A stretch of 64,000 nt of DNA from an uncultured Sphingomonas sp. (GCF_946478955.1 NZ_CAMLDL010000002.1:1-64000); one strand, 5' to 3'; counted from the stretch's first letter, positions 23,002 to 32,224 are shown. Notes: generated from the letters alone by a model not told the origin. Translations and numbers: made by a program.

Positions 23002-23583
23002 GTGACCGACGAGGAGATTTTGGCGGAATTCCGCGCGGCGGACGCGCTCCTTGAAGGACACTTCATCCTGTCGTCGGGTCTGCGCAGCCCGCGCTACCTG
23101 CAATGCGCGCGGGTATTGATGGACGGCGCGCGCGCACAGCGGCTAGCAACGGCACTGGCCGCGACCATCCCCGCAGAAATCCGCGAGTCCCTCGATGCCG
23201 TAGTCTCGCCGGCGATGGGCGGTGTCATCATCGGTCATGAAATGGGCCGGGCGCTTGGCAAGCCGGCGATGTTCCTGGAACGACCCGACGGGGTATTTCA
23301 CTTCCGCCGCGGATTTGCGCTGGCACCGGGTGCCAAGGTGCTGATGGTCGAAGACGTCGTGACCACTGGCCTGTCATCACGCGAAGCGATTGAGGCGGTG
23401 CGCCAGGCCGGCGGCGAGGTGCTTGCCGAGGCGTCATTGGTTGATCGGTCCGGTGGCAAGGCCGACCTTGGCGTTGCTTATTATCCGCTGATCCGCATTG
23501 ATGTGCCGACCTATGCGCCGGATGCGCTGCCGCCAGAACTGGCGGCGATTCCGGCGATCAAGCCGGGGAGCCGCGCCGTTTGA
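23002..23583 (+). CDS. pyrE: Orotate phosphoribosyltransferase PyrE
   Basis: A 193-residue enzyme making OMP from orotate and PRPP in pyrimidine synthesis. The PRPP-binding motif is [17 protein letters not shown] near residue 113; the catalytic loop lies around [13 protein letters not shown]. The start is a GTG at 23002 placed six bases after GGAGG. A seven-codon ATG frame at 22982 spans that ribosome site and stops across the GTG. It leads the pyrE-pdxJ-acpS-lepB cluster and is divergent from ctaC. Confidence 0.95.
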   Translation: MTDEEILAEFRAADALLEGHFILSSGLRSPRYLQCARVLMDGARAQRLATALAATIPAEIRESLDAVVSPAMGGVIIGHEMGRALGKPAMFLERPDGVFHFRRGFALAPGAKVLMVEDVVTTGLSSREAIEAVRQAGGEVLAEASLVDRSGGKADLGVAYYPLIRIDVPTYAPDALPPELAAIPAIKPGSRAV

Positions 23584-24308
23584 GCCAGCCGCTTCGCCTG
23601 GGCGTCAACATTGACCATGTCGCGACCATCCGCAATGCGCGCGGCGGTCCGCACCCTGATCCGGTACGGGCGGCGCTTTTGGCCGAGGCGGCGGGGGCCG
23701 ACGGGATTACCGCCCACCTGCGCGAAGACCGGCGGCATATCACCGATGATGATATTGCGCGGCTGAAGGCGGAAATTGCCTTACCACTCAACCTGGAGAT
23801 GGCGGCGACGGACGAAATGTTGGCTATCGCGCTCAGCCACCGTCCCCACGCCGCCTGCATCGTTCCCGAAAAACGAGAAGAGCGGACGACCGAGGGCGGA
23901 CTAGATGCGGCGGGGCAGTTTGAGCGCCTGCAACCGATGGTCACGGCATTGAGCGATGCGGGTGTCCGCGTAAGCCTGTTCATCGAACCGAGCGAGCGAC
24001 AGGTCGAGGCGGCCTTGCGGCTCGGGGCGCCGGTCGTTGAATTCCATACTGGCCATTATGCGCTGGTCGATGGAGACGCACGGGCGGTGGAGTATAAACG
24101 CATAGCCGATGCGGCGGCGCTGGCCGTGCAGGGCGGGATCGAGCCCCATGCGGGTCACGGCCTGACCTATGATAATGTACAGCCCATTGCCGCGATCCCG
24201 CAAATCCGCGAGCTCAACATCGGCCATTTCCTGATCGGCGAGGCGATCATTACCGGCCTCGACGCCAGCATCCGCCGGATGCGCGCATTGATGGATGACG
24301 CGCGTTGA
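23580..24308 (+). CDS. pdxJ: Pyridoxine 5'-phosphate synthase PdxJ
   Basis: A 242-residue TIM-barrel enzyme that condenses 1-deoxyxylulose 5-phosphate with 3-amino-2-oxopropyl phosphate to form PNP (vitamin B6). Family signatures include [30 protein letters not shown] and AGHGLTYDN. It starts with TTG overlapping the pyrE stop and overlaps the acpS start by four bases. Confidence 0.96.
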   Translation: MSQPLRLGVNIDHVATIRNARGGPHPDPVRAALLAEAAGADGITAHLREDRRHITDDDIARLKAEIALPLNLEMAATDEMLAIALSHRPHAACIVPEKREERTTEGGLDAAGQFERLQPMVTALSDAGVRVSLFIEPSERQVEAALRLGAPVVEFHTGHYALVDGDARAVEYKRIADAAALAVQGGIEPHAGHGLTYDNVQPIAAIPQIRELNIGHFLIGEAIITGLDASIRRMRALMDDAR

Positions 24309-24715
24309 GCATCGTCGGCCTCGGCTCTGATCTTTGCAATATTGAGCGGATCCAGAATTCGATGGACCGGTTTGGCGATCGTTTCCTTAATCGCGTTTAT
24401 ACCGAGACGGAGCGAGCCAAGGCGGCGCGGCGGCCGTTTACGATGGCGGGGACCCTGGCCAAACGCTTTGCCGCCAAGGAGGCATTTTCCAAGGCGGTCG
24501 GCACCGGATTTAAGCGCGGCGTGTTCATGAAGGACATTGGCGTTGTGAATGCGCCGTCGGGTGCGCCGACGCTGCAGCTGACCGGCGGCGCCAAGGCGCG
24601 GCTTGACGAACTGACGCCCGCTGGCCACGCCATGATCGTTCATCTTACGATGACCGACGACCACCCCTGGGCCCAGGCATTTGTGATCCTGGAAGCCCGA
24701 AAGATGGAGCCCTGA
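24305..24715 (+). CDS. acpS: Holo-acyl carrier protein synthase AcpS
   Basis: A 136-residue phosphopantetheinyl transferase that activates acyl carrier protein. The magnesium motif [12 protein letters not shown] is at the N-terminus and the second motif [14 protein letters not shown] is central. The start is TTG overlapping the pdxJ stop. Its stop abuts the TTG of lepB, so the four genes form one tightly packed unit. Confidence 0.96.
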   Translation: MSIVGLGSDLCNIERIQNSMDRFGDRFLNRVYTETERAKAARRPFTMAGTLAKRFAAKEAFSKAVGTGFKRGVFMKDIGVVNAPSGAPTLQLTGGAKARLDELTPAGHAMIVHLTMTDDHPWAQAFVILEARKMEP

Positions 24716-25627
24716 TTGTCCGAGACTGTTGAAACCGTGTCCGCGGAAACGAACGATGGCACGCCTGAAACGCACAGCAAGCGGAGCCTTGTGTGGCAGG
24801 AAATCAAGGGCATCCTTTGGGTGCTGCTGGCGGTGTTGCTGTTCCACAGCTTTGTTGCCAAGCCCTTCTATATCCCGTCGGAATCGATGATGCCGAAAAT
24901 GCTGGTCGGTGATCGGCTGGTTGTGACCAAATATCCGTACGGTTGGTCCTATGTATCCCCGACGATTCCCAATCCGGCCGCGATTTTCCGGTCGGTTGTC
25001 TTGCGGCAGGGCGCCGAACCCTGGGGAATCACGCTGCCGTTTATGCAGGGGCGGATTTTTGGGAAATTGCCCGAACGGGGCGACATCGTCGTCGTCACGC
25101 CGCCCGGTAAGAATGAGGATTATATCAAGCGGGTCGTCGCGCTGCCCGGCGACACGGTTGAAATGCGTGAAGGCCGACTGATCCTGAACGGCGTTCCGGT
25201 GAAGAGCGAGGTGAGGCCCAACCTAATGCTTCCGGTCGATGCCAATTCGCCTTGCTCAATGGACAAATTCTACAACCGGCTGGTCGATACGGCAGAGGGG
25301 CCGCGCTGCTCACTCCCCATTGTTCGGGAAACGCTGCCCAATGGTGTCAGCTATGATACGATTGATGAGGGCCGCAATGCCAGCATTGGTGACGATTATG
25401 GCCCGCGCAAAATTCCCGCCGGTCACGTTTTCCTGATGGGCGACAATCGCGATCATAGCGCCGATAGTCGCTATTCACTCTCCAGCCAGGGCCTTGGCGG
25501 CCCGGTGCCGTGGGAAAATATCGGCGGCCGCGCCGAGTTCATTACCTTCAGCCTCGACGGCTCAGGGATCTTCGGGTTCCGGCCCGGCCGGGCCGGAAGC
25601 AGCCTGCGGGCGGACAGTCAGCCATAA
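24716..25627 (+). CDS. lepB: Signal peptidase I LepB
   Basis: A 303-residue membrane protease that cleaves signal peptides at the periplasmic face. One N-terminal helix (GILWVLLAVLLFHSFVAKPF) is followed by catalytic Ser57 in SESMMP and Lys138 in YIKRVVALPGD; box E is GHVFLMGDNRDHSADSRY. It starts with TTG at once after the acpS stop. An insertion of some 60 residues around the Cys-containing stretch NSPCSMDKF is typical of alphaproteobacterial forms. Confidence 0.95.
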   Translation: MSETVETVSAETNDGTPETHSKRSLVWQEIKGILWVLLAVLLFHSFVAKPFYIPSESMMPKMLVGDRLVVTKYPYGWSYVSPTIPNPAAIFRSVVLRQGAEPWGITLPFMQGRIFGKLPERGDIVVVTPPGKNEDYIKRVVALPGDTVEMREGRLILNGVPVKSEVRPNLMLPVDANSPCSMDKFYNRLVDTAEGPRCSLPIVRETLPNGVSYDTIDEGRNASIGDDYGPRKIPAGHVFLMGDNRDHSADSRYSLSSQGLGGPVPWENIGGRAEFITFSLDGSGIFGFRPGRAGSSLRADSQP

Positions 25628-25641
25628 GCACGCAAAGAAAA

Positions 25642-25672
25642 TGACGCCCCGATTAAGACGGGGCGCCATTTC
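25642..25672 (-). terminator. Terminator of the FKBP gene
   Basis: On the minus strand CGCCCCG-TCTTAAT-CGGGGCG is followed by TCATTTTCTTT. It lies between the convergent ends of the FKBP gene and lepB. Confidence 0.7.
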
Positions 25673-25699
25673 GAAATTCCAATACGGCAATGACCGGCT

Positions 25700-26236
25700 T
25701 TACTGACCCGGCGGCGCAGGGGGAGGCGCGCCTTCTGCCGGCGCGCCTTCCTGCGGAGCGCCCTGCTGCTGCTGCATCTGGGCGGCGGCAATGGCGGCGC
25801 CCGGAACGACCTGCAGAACATGGACGTCGAAATAAAGGTCCTCGTTCGGGCCGAACGGGCTACCCGGCGGCGGCGTCGGGCCGTAGGCCTTCGGGCCTGG
25901 AATGAAGACTTCATAGCGGCCGCCGGACTGCATCTTCTGCAGTGCCTGGGAGAAGCCGGGGACAACCTGGCCCACCAGCATTGGCGCGGGGCCGCGGCCT
26001 TCGGTCGTGTCGAAGACGGTACCGTTCTTCATCTTGCCGGTATATTCGATGATGACGCCGTCCATCGGGCCGATCAGCTCACCCTTGCCCGCCTCTACTG
26101 TCTTGACGCTGACGCCTTCGAGCTTTCCCATCCAGGCAATCGCGAAGGCAATGGCAATCAATGCCGCAACTGCCAGCCACAGTTTGGTCAGCGAACCCTT
26201 TTCAATCGGGCGAAGCGGAACGGCTGTGACGGACAT
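25700..26236 (-). CDS. Membrane-anchored FKBP-type peptidyl-prolyl isomerase
   Basis: A 178-residue protein with an N-terminal membrane anchor (LWLAVAALIAIAFAIAWMG) and an FKBP domain: DGVIIEYTGKMKNGTVFDTT, FSQALQKMQSGGRYEVFIPG, FDVHVLQVV. The C-terminus is a low-complexity Gln/Pro/Ala tail. It should act as a periplasmic-facing folding helper. It lies downstream of rpsU on the same strand, with a hairpin in the gap. Confidence 0.92.
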   Translation of the reverse strand: MSVTAVPLRPIEKGSLTKLWLAVAALIAIAFAIAWMGKLEGVSVKTVEAGKGELIGPMDGVIIEYTGKMKNGTVFDTTEGRGPAPMLVGQVVPGFSQALQKMQSGGRYEVFIPGPKAYGPTPPPGSPFGPNEDLYFDVHVLQVVPGAAIAAAQMQQQQGAPQEGAPAEGAPPPAPPGQ

Positions 26237-26257
26237 GGGAGACTCCGAATTTCGGAC

Positions 26258-26288
26258 AAAAGGAAAGGGCGCCCGTTACCGGACGCCC
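26258..26288 (-). terminator. Terminator of rpsU
   Basis: On the minus strand GGGCGTCCG-GTAA-CGGGCGCCC (one wobble pair) is followed by TTTCCTTTT, ten bases past the rpsU stop and just before the FKBP start. It probably limits read-through into the FKBP gene. Confidence 0.75.
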
Positions 26289-26297
26289 GAGACGATC

Positions 26298-26504
26298 TTA
26301 ACGACCGCCTTCGCGCTCGACCCGCTTGCGCTCCAGCTTGCGGGCGCGGCGGATGGCGGCGGCACGCTCACGAGCGCGCTTTTCCGAGGGCTTCTCGTAG
26401 TGACGGCGAAGCTTCATCTCACGATAGACGCCCTCACGCTGCAGCTTCTTCTTGAGCGCCCGCAGCGCCTGGTCGACATTGTTGTCGCGAACGATGATCT
26501 GCAT
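26298..26504 (-). CDS. rpsU: 30S ribosomal protein S21
   Basis: A 68-residue basic protein beginning [20 protein letters not shown], the standard S21 start, with an Arg-rich tail. S21 contacts the 16S rRNA 3' end near the anti-Shine-Dalgarno. A leader of some 290 bases with no gene precedes it up to the L,D-transpeptidase gene. Confidence 0.97.
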   Translation of the reverse strand: MQIIVRDNNVDQALRALKKKLQREGVYREMKLRRHYEKPSEKRARERAAAIRRARKLERKRVEREGGR

Positions 26505-26801
26505 AAAAGCCGTCTGCCTCCTAACAAATTGAACCCGGGCCTTACCGGGCGAGCCGGGCGACCGATGGACCGGCTTGGTCCTCGCGAATCACCAGACAAT
26601 AATTATTGATGCCCGCGCTATCTGGCGCGTGCGGAAGGCGGCCCCTTAGCAGCGGTCATGTCGGATGACAAGGCATTGGTCCAATGGGCTTTTCACGATG
26701 AATCGTTGGGTTGAAGCGATGGATGCGGGAAACAATTGGCCATTGTTAGCTGCAGTTAACCAATTGATCTGTATAAGCTTCCCTTCAACCGGAGGGACGG
26801 G
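26505..26801. other. Divergent intergenic region, 297 bp
   Basis: It separates rpsU (minus) from the exported transpeptidase (plus), so it must contain both promoters. AT-rich patches occur at about 26598-26610 and 26740-26775. No gene or RNA element is recognised and I cannot name promoter boxes with confidence. Confidence 0.5.
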
Positions 26802-27494
26802 ATGTCGTTGAATCGTCGCGAAATGTTGCGTCTTGGCGCTGTCAGCGCGGGTGGCCTATTGCTGTCGTCGGCAGCTGGAGGCCAGACCCTGCCCGCATCT
26901 ATTTTCGCTCGCCCTGCGACGCCAATTGATCCGCTTGCCGCAGTGAGTCCGCCAGTCGCGCCGACGACTCCGATTGCGCCGGGCAGCATCAATCCCGATC
27001 TGTTTTCTAAAGCCAAGGCCGCGCTTGATTCGCGTCCGTGGATTGTGAATCGTGATTTCATCGGCGTCGTCGACTTCACCCAATCATCAGCGGATCCGCG
27101 TTTCCACGTCGTCCACCTGCCGAGCGGCCATGTCGACAGCTTCCGCGTTGCCCATGGCAGCGGATCGGATCGTGGGCACACCGGCTTCCTCGATCATTTT
27201 TCGAATATTCCGGGGTCGGAAGCGACCTCCTCCGGTGCCTATACGACGGCCGAAAGCTATGAAGGCAAATATGGCCTGTCCATGAAGGTCAACGGCCTCG
27301 ATTGGTCCAATAACAACGCCATGTCGCGGGCGATCGTGATTCACAACGCCTGGTACGCCGAACCGGAAATGATTGCAGAGCATGGCAAACTGGGCCGCAG
27401 CCAAGGCTGCTTCGCGTTCAGTCGCAAGGACCATTGGACGGTCATGCAGCGTCTTGGCGGTGGCCGCCTGATCTATGCTGACAAGGTCGCGTAA
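26802..27494 (+). CDS. Exported YkuD-type murein L,D-transpeptidase-like protein
   Basis: A 230-residue protein with a twin-arginine-like signal (NRREMLRLG then a hydrophobic AVSAGGLLLSSAA) and a Pro/Ala linker. The catalytic domain of the YkuD_2/DUF4105-like murein transpeptidase family ends with the nucleophile motif KLGRSQGCFAFS, preceded by IVIHNAWYAEPE. It likely acts on peptidoglycan in the periplasm. A second L,D-transpeptidase gene is convergent with it. Confidence 0.85.
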   Translation: MSLNRREMLRLGAVSAGGLLLSSAAGGQTLPASIFARPATPIDPLAAVSPPVAPTTPIAPGSINPDLFSKAKAALDSRPWIVNRDFIGVVDFTQSSADPRFHVVHLPSGHVDSFRVAHGSGSDRGHTGFLDHFSNIPGSEATSSGAYTTAESYEGKYGLSMKVNGLDWSNNNAMSRAIVIHNAWYAEPEMIAEHGKLGRSQGCFAFSRKDHWTVMQRLGGGRLIYADKVA

Positions 27495-27537
27495 ATCGAT
27501 AGGAGTGGTCTGCGAACCTGTCTTCCGCAGCAAATAA

Positions 27538-27568
27538 AAGGGCGGTCCCGGCGGGACCGCCCTTTTTT
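27538..27568. terminator. Strong bidirectional terminator
   Basis: GGGCGGTCCC-GGC-GGGACCGCCC is a perfect 10-bp stem with TTTTTT on the plus side and TTTT (AAAA at 27535-27538) on the other. It separates the two convergent transpeptidase genes. Confidence 0.92.
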
Positions 27569-27589
27569 GTCAGGGTTTCGATCGGTGTC

Positions 27590-28873
27590 CTACTTTGCGG
27601 CGACCTTCTTGGCCGCGGTGGCTTTGGTCGGCGCCGCGCCTTTTGAGTCGAGCAGAGCAGCAATGACGTTACCGTCTCGCTGATACACATCATTGTAGCG
27701 AACCAGAGAGCCATCATTATTGGCTGCAATGCTGAAATAGACAATGTAGACCGGCAACGGGTTGACGAAATTTGCCTGCACCGTCTTCTTCGCGGTGAGC
27801 GTGTCCTGTACCTTTTCCGGGGTCCACTCGCCGCCGTCATCGCCCAGCAACATCGTTGCCAGCTTCACGACTTCCTTGGTGCGAATGCAGCCGTGACTGG
27901 CCGCGCGGACCGAGCTGTTGAAGCGGCTTTTGGCGTTGGTGTCGTGCAGATAGATGTTCTGCGGATTATACATGACGAACTTCAGCTGACCGAGCGCGTT
28001 CGCTGGTCCCGGCGGCTGGCGCCAGCGCTGTACCTTGCCGTCCTTGCCCTTCACCGCGACGAAGCCCGCCTTGCCGGCCACCTCACCGCTGATGCTGGTC
28101 GGCACTTCCCACCAGGGGTTAAGGATGACGCCGACGGCCTTGGCGGTCAGCTGGGGCGTGGGGGTTTTGATCGCGCCGGCCACCGCGCGCGTTTTCCAAC
28201 GCGTCTGACCATCTTCGACCAGCGTCGCATAATAGCTTGGGACGTTGACGATGATGTAGCGGTCGCCAAGATCCCGCGGCAGCCAGCGCCAGCGTTCCAT
28301 GTTCAGGCGGATCTTGTTGACGGTTGCCGTGTCGCTGGCCGGGGTTACAACCAGCGCCTGACGCAACGAATGATATTGCGGGTGGGTCGGCAGCAGATCG
28401 TCGAGCGACTTGGCGACACTGTTCGTTGCCAGCGCATAGTCGAGCACTTGCCGCTGACGGTCCTTGCTGAGGTCGTTGTCCTCAACATGCCAATCGATGC
28501 GGTCTTTGCCGCGCACATGGCCGAGCGCAAGATCAGACGAAAGGCGATTGAACCGCTCCGTTGCCGCGTCCGAAACCTTCATCGGATCGCCGGATCGAAG
28601 CGCGGCCGAAAGACCCGCCGGGTCATAATCTCCGGGCGCCAAGCCTTCCTTGCCCACGCCGTTTATATAAGTAAGGAGCGCCTGCACCTGACCAATTTGC
28701 CAGATCGGCGGCGGCGCAGGGGGCGTTTCCGGCTGCGCTTCGGCAGGTTGTGCTGCGGCCGCGTCTGGCAATGGCGCCATAGGGTCGGCAGGCTGCCCCG
28801 TTTGCGCCAACAACGCTGACATGGGCACGGCCGCCATTGTGAAGAACGCCACCAGCGATTTCCGCCGCACCAT
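27590..28873 (-). CDS. L,D-transpeptidase of the YcbB/LdtD type
   Basis: A 427-residue exported enzyme. A signal peptide (SLVAFFTMAAVPMSALLAQ) and Pro/Ala linker precede a scaffold domain and the YkuD catalytic domain with the motif ASHGCIRTKEV. These enzymes form 3-3 crosslinks in peptidoglycan. The ATG at 28873 has AAGGAA eight bases before it and is preferred to the TTG six bases further upstream. The C-terminus is a Lys/Ala-rich tail. Confidence 0.9.
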   Translation of the reverse strand: MVRRKSLVAFFTMAAVPMSALLAQTGQPADPMAPLPDAAAAQPAEAQPETPPAPPPIWQIGQVQALLTYINGVGKEGLAPGDYDPAGLSAALRSGDPMKVSDAATERFNRLSSDLALGHVRGKDRIDWHVEDNDLSKDRQRQVLDYALATNSVAKSLDDLLPTHPQYHSLRQALVVTPASDTATVNKIRLNMERWRWLPRDLGDRYIIVNVPSYYATLVEDGQTRWKTRAVAGAIKTPTPQLTAKAVGVILNPWWEVPTSISGEVAGKAGFVAVKGKDGKVQRWRQPPGPANALGQLKFVMYNPQNIYLHDTNAKSRFNSSVRAASHGCIRTKEVVKLATMLLGDDGGEWTPEKVQDTLTAKKTVQANFVNPLPVYIVYFSIAANNDGSLVRYNDVYQRDGNVIAALLDSKGAAPTKATAAKKVAAK

Positions 28874-29084
28874 GCACAAATTCCTTCCCTGAGAAACTCA
28901 ACCTAGGATCGATATGGGAACAGCCCTTACCGGTTGTTAGGCATATAGAAGATGAACCGCCCGGACTAGGCAGCGATGTGACTTTTTCGCCACCTTTCCC
29001 GATATTTGGGTGCGGGGGCTGCCAACGGACCCTTAAGCATTAGCAGTCAACATGGCGTCAGTATGAGCCGGTGGAGCGACGGTA

Positions 29085-29387
29085 ATGACCAGGTTCCAAT
29101 TGCATGGCGGGATGATACCTCGAACGGTGAAACGCCTGTTCGATCAACGGGTTGAGCCGCGCGTGGAGGTTGACGACCAACATGCCATCCTGGGGATCAG
29201 GGGGCAAAGCCACGCCGTCGGTATCGTCAATCTGTCCCGTTCGGGCGCCATGATCCGATATTCTGCAGTGCCGCGAATTGGCGAAACCGTTACCCTGCAA
29301 TTGCTTGACCGCGCCGCCATTCAGGGTCAGGTGCGGTGGGTCCGTGACGGTCGTATCGGGATCTGTTTCGACCATCCGGCGGGTTGA
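29085..29387 (+). CDS. PilZ-domain protein 1
   Basis: A 100-residue protein made almost only of a PilZ domain: the N-terminal basic motif RVEPRVEVD and the VNLSRSGAMI motif are the expected cyclic-di-GMP contacts (RxxxR ... D/NxSxxG). It probably binds c-di-GMP and signals to a partner. A second PilZ gene begins 25 bp after its stop in the same orientation. Confidence 0.82.
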   Translation: MTRFQLHGGMIPRTVKRLFDQRVEPRVEVDDQHAILGIRGQSHAVGIVNLSRSGAMIRYSAVPRIGETVTLQLLDRAAIQGQVRWVRDGRIGICFDHPAG

Positions 29388-29412
29388 GTAGTTAAATCAG
29401 GGTGATTTTTCG

Positions 29413-29715
29413 ATGATCAAGGCGCGGCTCGCGCATGAACAGGGTGTAGCGGAGCGGCGGAGTTCGGCCCGCTTTCCGGTCGAGCTTGATGCACGGGTTC
29501 GGGAATTGGGCTCCGAAGGCAGCGAAGTGAAGCTGCTTAATATCTCGACCACCGGCTTTATGGCGGAATCGGACGGGGATTTTGAAGTGGGAAGCCGCGT
29601 CTGGCTGATCCTTCCCGGCCGCGACCGGGCCAATGCGATTGTGCGCTGGATTGCGGGCCGTAAGCTGGGCGCCGAATTTGCAGAGCCCACCCAAATCGGC
29701 GATTTGACGGTGTGA
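29413..29715 (+). CDS. PilZ-domain protein 2
   Basis: A 100-residue PilZ protein with the arginine motif RRSSARFPVELDARV and the second motif LLNISTTGFMAESDG. Its barrel core (VWLILPGRDRANAIVRWIAG) follows. It is paired with the upstream PilZ gene, and the two are probably one transcript. A GGDEF protein lies elsewhere in the window, but no effector partner is adjacent. Confidence 0.85.
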   Translation: MIKARLAHEQGVAERRSSARFPVELDARVRELGSEGSEVKLLNISTTGFMAESDGDFEVGSRVWLILPGRDRANAIVRWIAGRKLGAEFAEPTQIGDLTV

Positions 29716-29802
29716 CAAATAGGTCCCGCTTCGGGACCATCCAAAAGTTCAATGCAACGCAATCTCGTTTCGGCCGTTCAATATTGCCGAAAGGAAATCG
29801 CA

Positions 29803-30063
29803 ATGGCTTCAGTACCTACCCTTGGCGATCTGCACATGCGGCACGACCCGGCTGGGCGCGGCTACCATGCGGTGTACCGCGAGCATCAGGTCAATCACTG
29901 CCCCGGTTGCGGGCGAACGCACTGGATCATCGGCCGGATGTCGGCGGAATGCGCCTTTTGTGCGACTGCGCTGCCGCTAGCCGAGGCAAGCATGCGCTCT
30001 CATCATGGACCGATCATTATCCAGCACCGCAACCGCGATGTCGGCACGGCCTGGGCCGCCTGA
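29803..30063 (+). CDS. Small zinc-ribbon-like protein, 86 residues
   Basis: Two Cys pairs, CPGCGRTHW and CAFCATAL, about 18 residues apart suggest a zinc ribbon. The C-terminus is His/Arg-rich (HHGPIIIQHRNRD). The ATG at 29803 has AAGGAAA ten bases upstream and gives the natural N-terminus MASVPTLGDLHMRHDP. I know no function; similar short proteins are seen in sphingomonads. It is convergent with the secreted cyclophilin. Confidence 0.75.
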   Translation: MASVPTLGDLHMRHDPAGRGYHAVYREHQVNHCPGCGRTHWIIGRMSAECAFCATALPLAEASMRSHHGPIIIQHRNRDVGTAWAA

Positions 30064-30972
30064 TCATTTAGCGTCGATGGGCCGGACCGGGACGTTGACG
30101 TTGCACACATCGACGCCGCCGGCGGGGCGAATGTAAAAATCGTCCTTCCGGTTGGCGCGCTTGTGCAGATAGGCGGAAAAACTGGGTCCTGACAGATATT
30201 CAAAGCGGACCTGCGTGCTTTCGGGCAGGTCACTCATCAGCCGCGCGGCCTTTATGGGGACGTCCGAACTCCGCTCTTTGTAAAAGCCCAACGCCTCGGT
30301 ACCGCGCGGCAGCGTGGTCATTGCTTCAAAACCGGAGATCACACGACCGACCAGCGCGATGTTGCGGTCAAGCTGGCGCGTCGCCTGGCCGATCACGGCG
30401 TATAGCTCCCCGCCTGTTCCCGTGTCCGGCGACAGGTCACGACCGACGCCGACGGTCGCATAGCAATGGGTGAGATTGGCGGTTCCGGTCTTCGGATCAT
30501 AGGCAATCGGCCATCCGCCCGCGAACCCCGCTTTGGGCGCATAGGAATCGGACGATCCCAGCGGCACAATCTTCAGCCCTTTGAGTGCCCGATCATATTC
30601 CGCCGGGGGCTTGGCGACGACGCCATCGGGGCGCTTTTTATCGCCGTCATTATTGCCCCACTGCACGACATAATTTTCCTGGACGCGGTAGATGGACGCA
30701 CCATCCCACCACCCGCCTTTCGCCAGAGCGCGAATGTTGGCGACATGAACCGGAGCGAAGGTCGGCGCGAGTTGGATGATGATCTTGCGTCCATCCATCA
30801 GCTCGACCTGCAACAGATCGTTGGCGGGAATGGCGGTCCAGTCAGCTTTTGGCGCCGCGTTAACGATGTCAGTTGGCGTCTGCATCTTGGGCGCGGGCGG
30901 AGCCGCCGCGATCAGGAAAATGGCGGGCAGAATGGCAATAGCGGTGACGCGCAAAACATCTCTCCTGATCAT
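30064..30972 (-). CDS. Exported cyclophilin-like peptidyl-prolyl isomerase
   Basis: A 302-residue protein with a signal peptide (VTAIAILPAIFLIAAAPPAP) and a divergent cyclophilin domain: IIQLAPTFAPVHVANIRALA, YRVQENYVVQWGNND, LTHCYATVGVGRD, YAVIGQATRQLDRNIALVGRV. The domain has insertions relative to the compact periplasmic cyclophilin at 18623. Start at MIRRDVLRV chosen for the signal peptide. It is divergent from purT with about 60 bp between starts. Confidence 0.85.
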   Translation of the reverse strand: MIRRDVLRVTAIAILPAIFLIAAAPPAPKMQTPTDIVNAAPKADWTAIPANDLLQVELMDGRKIIIQLAPTFAPVHVANIRALAKGGWWDGASIYRVQENYVVQWGNNDGDKKRPDGVVAKPPAEYDRALKGLKIVPLGSSDSYAPKAGFAGGWPIAYDPKTGTANLTHCYATVGVGRDLSPDTGTGGELYAVIGQATRQLDRNIALVGRVISGFEAMTTLPRGTEALGFYKERSSDVPIKAARLMSDLPESTQVRFEYLSGPSFSAYLHKRANRKDDFYIRPAGGVDVCNVNVPVRPIDAK

Positions 30973-31032
30973 TCGTTGTGCCGCACTTTGCCATCTCCCC
31001 AACGCCATGCAACCCCGCTAGGGATTGTGCTC

Positions 31033-32205
31033 ATGTACACCTCTACCATCATGCTGCTTGGGTCCGGCGAATTGGGCCGGGAGTTCGCGATCGCGGCCAA
31101 ACGGCTTGGCTGCCGCGTCATCGCCTGTGACCGGTATGACAATGCCCCGGCGATGCAGGTGGCGGACGCGCGCGAAATATTTTCGATGCTCGATGGCGCG
31201 GCATTGCGGGCGGCGGTAGAAAAGCATCGCCCTGACCATATTGTACCCGAGATCGAGGCAATCGATACGGCGATGCTGGGCAGGTTGGAGGTGGAAGGCT
31301 GGCACATCGTGCCGTCGGCCAAGGCGGTTCAACTGACCATGAACCGCGATGGCATCCGCGATTTCGCGGCGCGCGAGCTGGGGCTGAACACCTCGCGCTA
31401 CCTGTTCGCGGAAACGCGCGAGGAAGCCATGGCGGCGGCGGTGACAATCGGTCTCCCAGCCGTTGTGAAGCCGGTGATGAGTTCGAGCGGGAAGGGACAG
31501 AGCGTCGCGCACACCGTAGAGGAACTCGCTAGTGCGTTCGATTATGCCATCGCCAACATGCGCGGCGACCGGCCGCGCGCCATCATCGAGCAATTCATCG
31601 ATTTCGATTACGAGATAACGCTGCTGACCGTCGCGACCAAGGACGGCGTCCTGTTCTGTCCGCCCATCGGCCATCGTCAGGAGGCGGGCGATTATCGGGA
31701 AAGTTGGCAACCGGCCGCGATGACTGACCCTGTGCTTCGGTCGGCCGAGGAGCAGGCGGCCAAGGTGGTCACAGCACTTGGCGGATATGGCATTTTCGGG
31801 GTCGAGTTTTTCGTCGCGGGAGATGAGGCGATCTTTTCCGAACTCAGCCCGCGCCCGCACGACACCGGTATGGTCACGCTGATCAGCCAGTTTCCGAATG
31901 AGTTTGAGCTTCATCTTCGAGCTATTCTTGGACTACCAATTCCGGCGATTGATCTCGCCGGTCCGTCGGCCTCCGCCGTGATCCTGGCCGACCGGGAGAG
32001 TCACGACTTCGCCTTTGAAGGGGCATCGGATGCGCTGGCTGGCGGGAATCCCGGCCTGCCCGTCGACCTGCGCCTGTTCGCCAAGCCCAATACGCTCAAG
32101 AATCGCCGCATGGGTGTTGCGCTGGCCCGTGGGCATGACGTCGACGACGCCGTCACTCGCGCCAAGTCAGCCGCCGCGAAAATCCGCATCGACTACAAGG
32201 GCTGA
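31033..32205 (+). CDS. purT: Formate-dependent GAR transformylase PurT
   Basis: A 390-residue ATP-grasp enzyme that makes formyl-GAR from GAR, formate and ATP in purine synthesis. The N-terminal LLGSGELGREFAIAAKRLG and ATP-grasp KPVMSSSGKGQSVAHT are diagnostic; metal ligands are in FFVAGDEAIFSELSPRPHDTG. Start ATG at 31033 (MYTSTIMLLGS). The purE-purK pair of the same pathway is further downstream at 42553. Confidence 0.96.
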   Translation: MYTSTIMLLGSGELGREFAIAAKRLGCRVIACDRYDNAPAMQVADAREIFSMLDGAALRAAVEKHRPDHIVPEIEAIDTAMLGRLEVEGWHIVPSAKAVQLTMNRDGIRDFAARELGLNTSRYLFAETREEAMAAAVTIGLPAVVKPVMSSSGKGQSVAHTVEELASAFDYAIANMRGDRPRAIIEQFIDFDYEITLLTVATKDGVLFCPPIGHRQEAGDYRESWQPAAMTDPVLRSAEEQAAKVVTALGGYGIFGVEFFVAGDEAIFSELSPRPHDTGMVTLISQFPNEFELHLRAILGLPIPAIDLAGPSASAVILADRESHDFAFEGASDALAGGNPGLPVDLRLFAKPNTLKNRRMGVALARGHDVDDAVTRAKSAAAKIRIDYKG

Positions 32206-32224
32206 TATTCACTACTTGTATAAA

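Noticed and set aside
27893..28819. A 308-codon plus-strand frame
   Set aside because: Antisense to the YcbB-type transpeptidase with signal peptide and catalytic motif; Arg-rich shadow.
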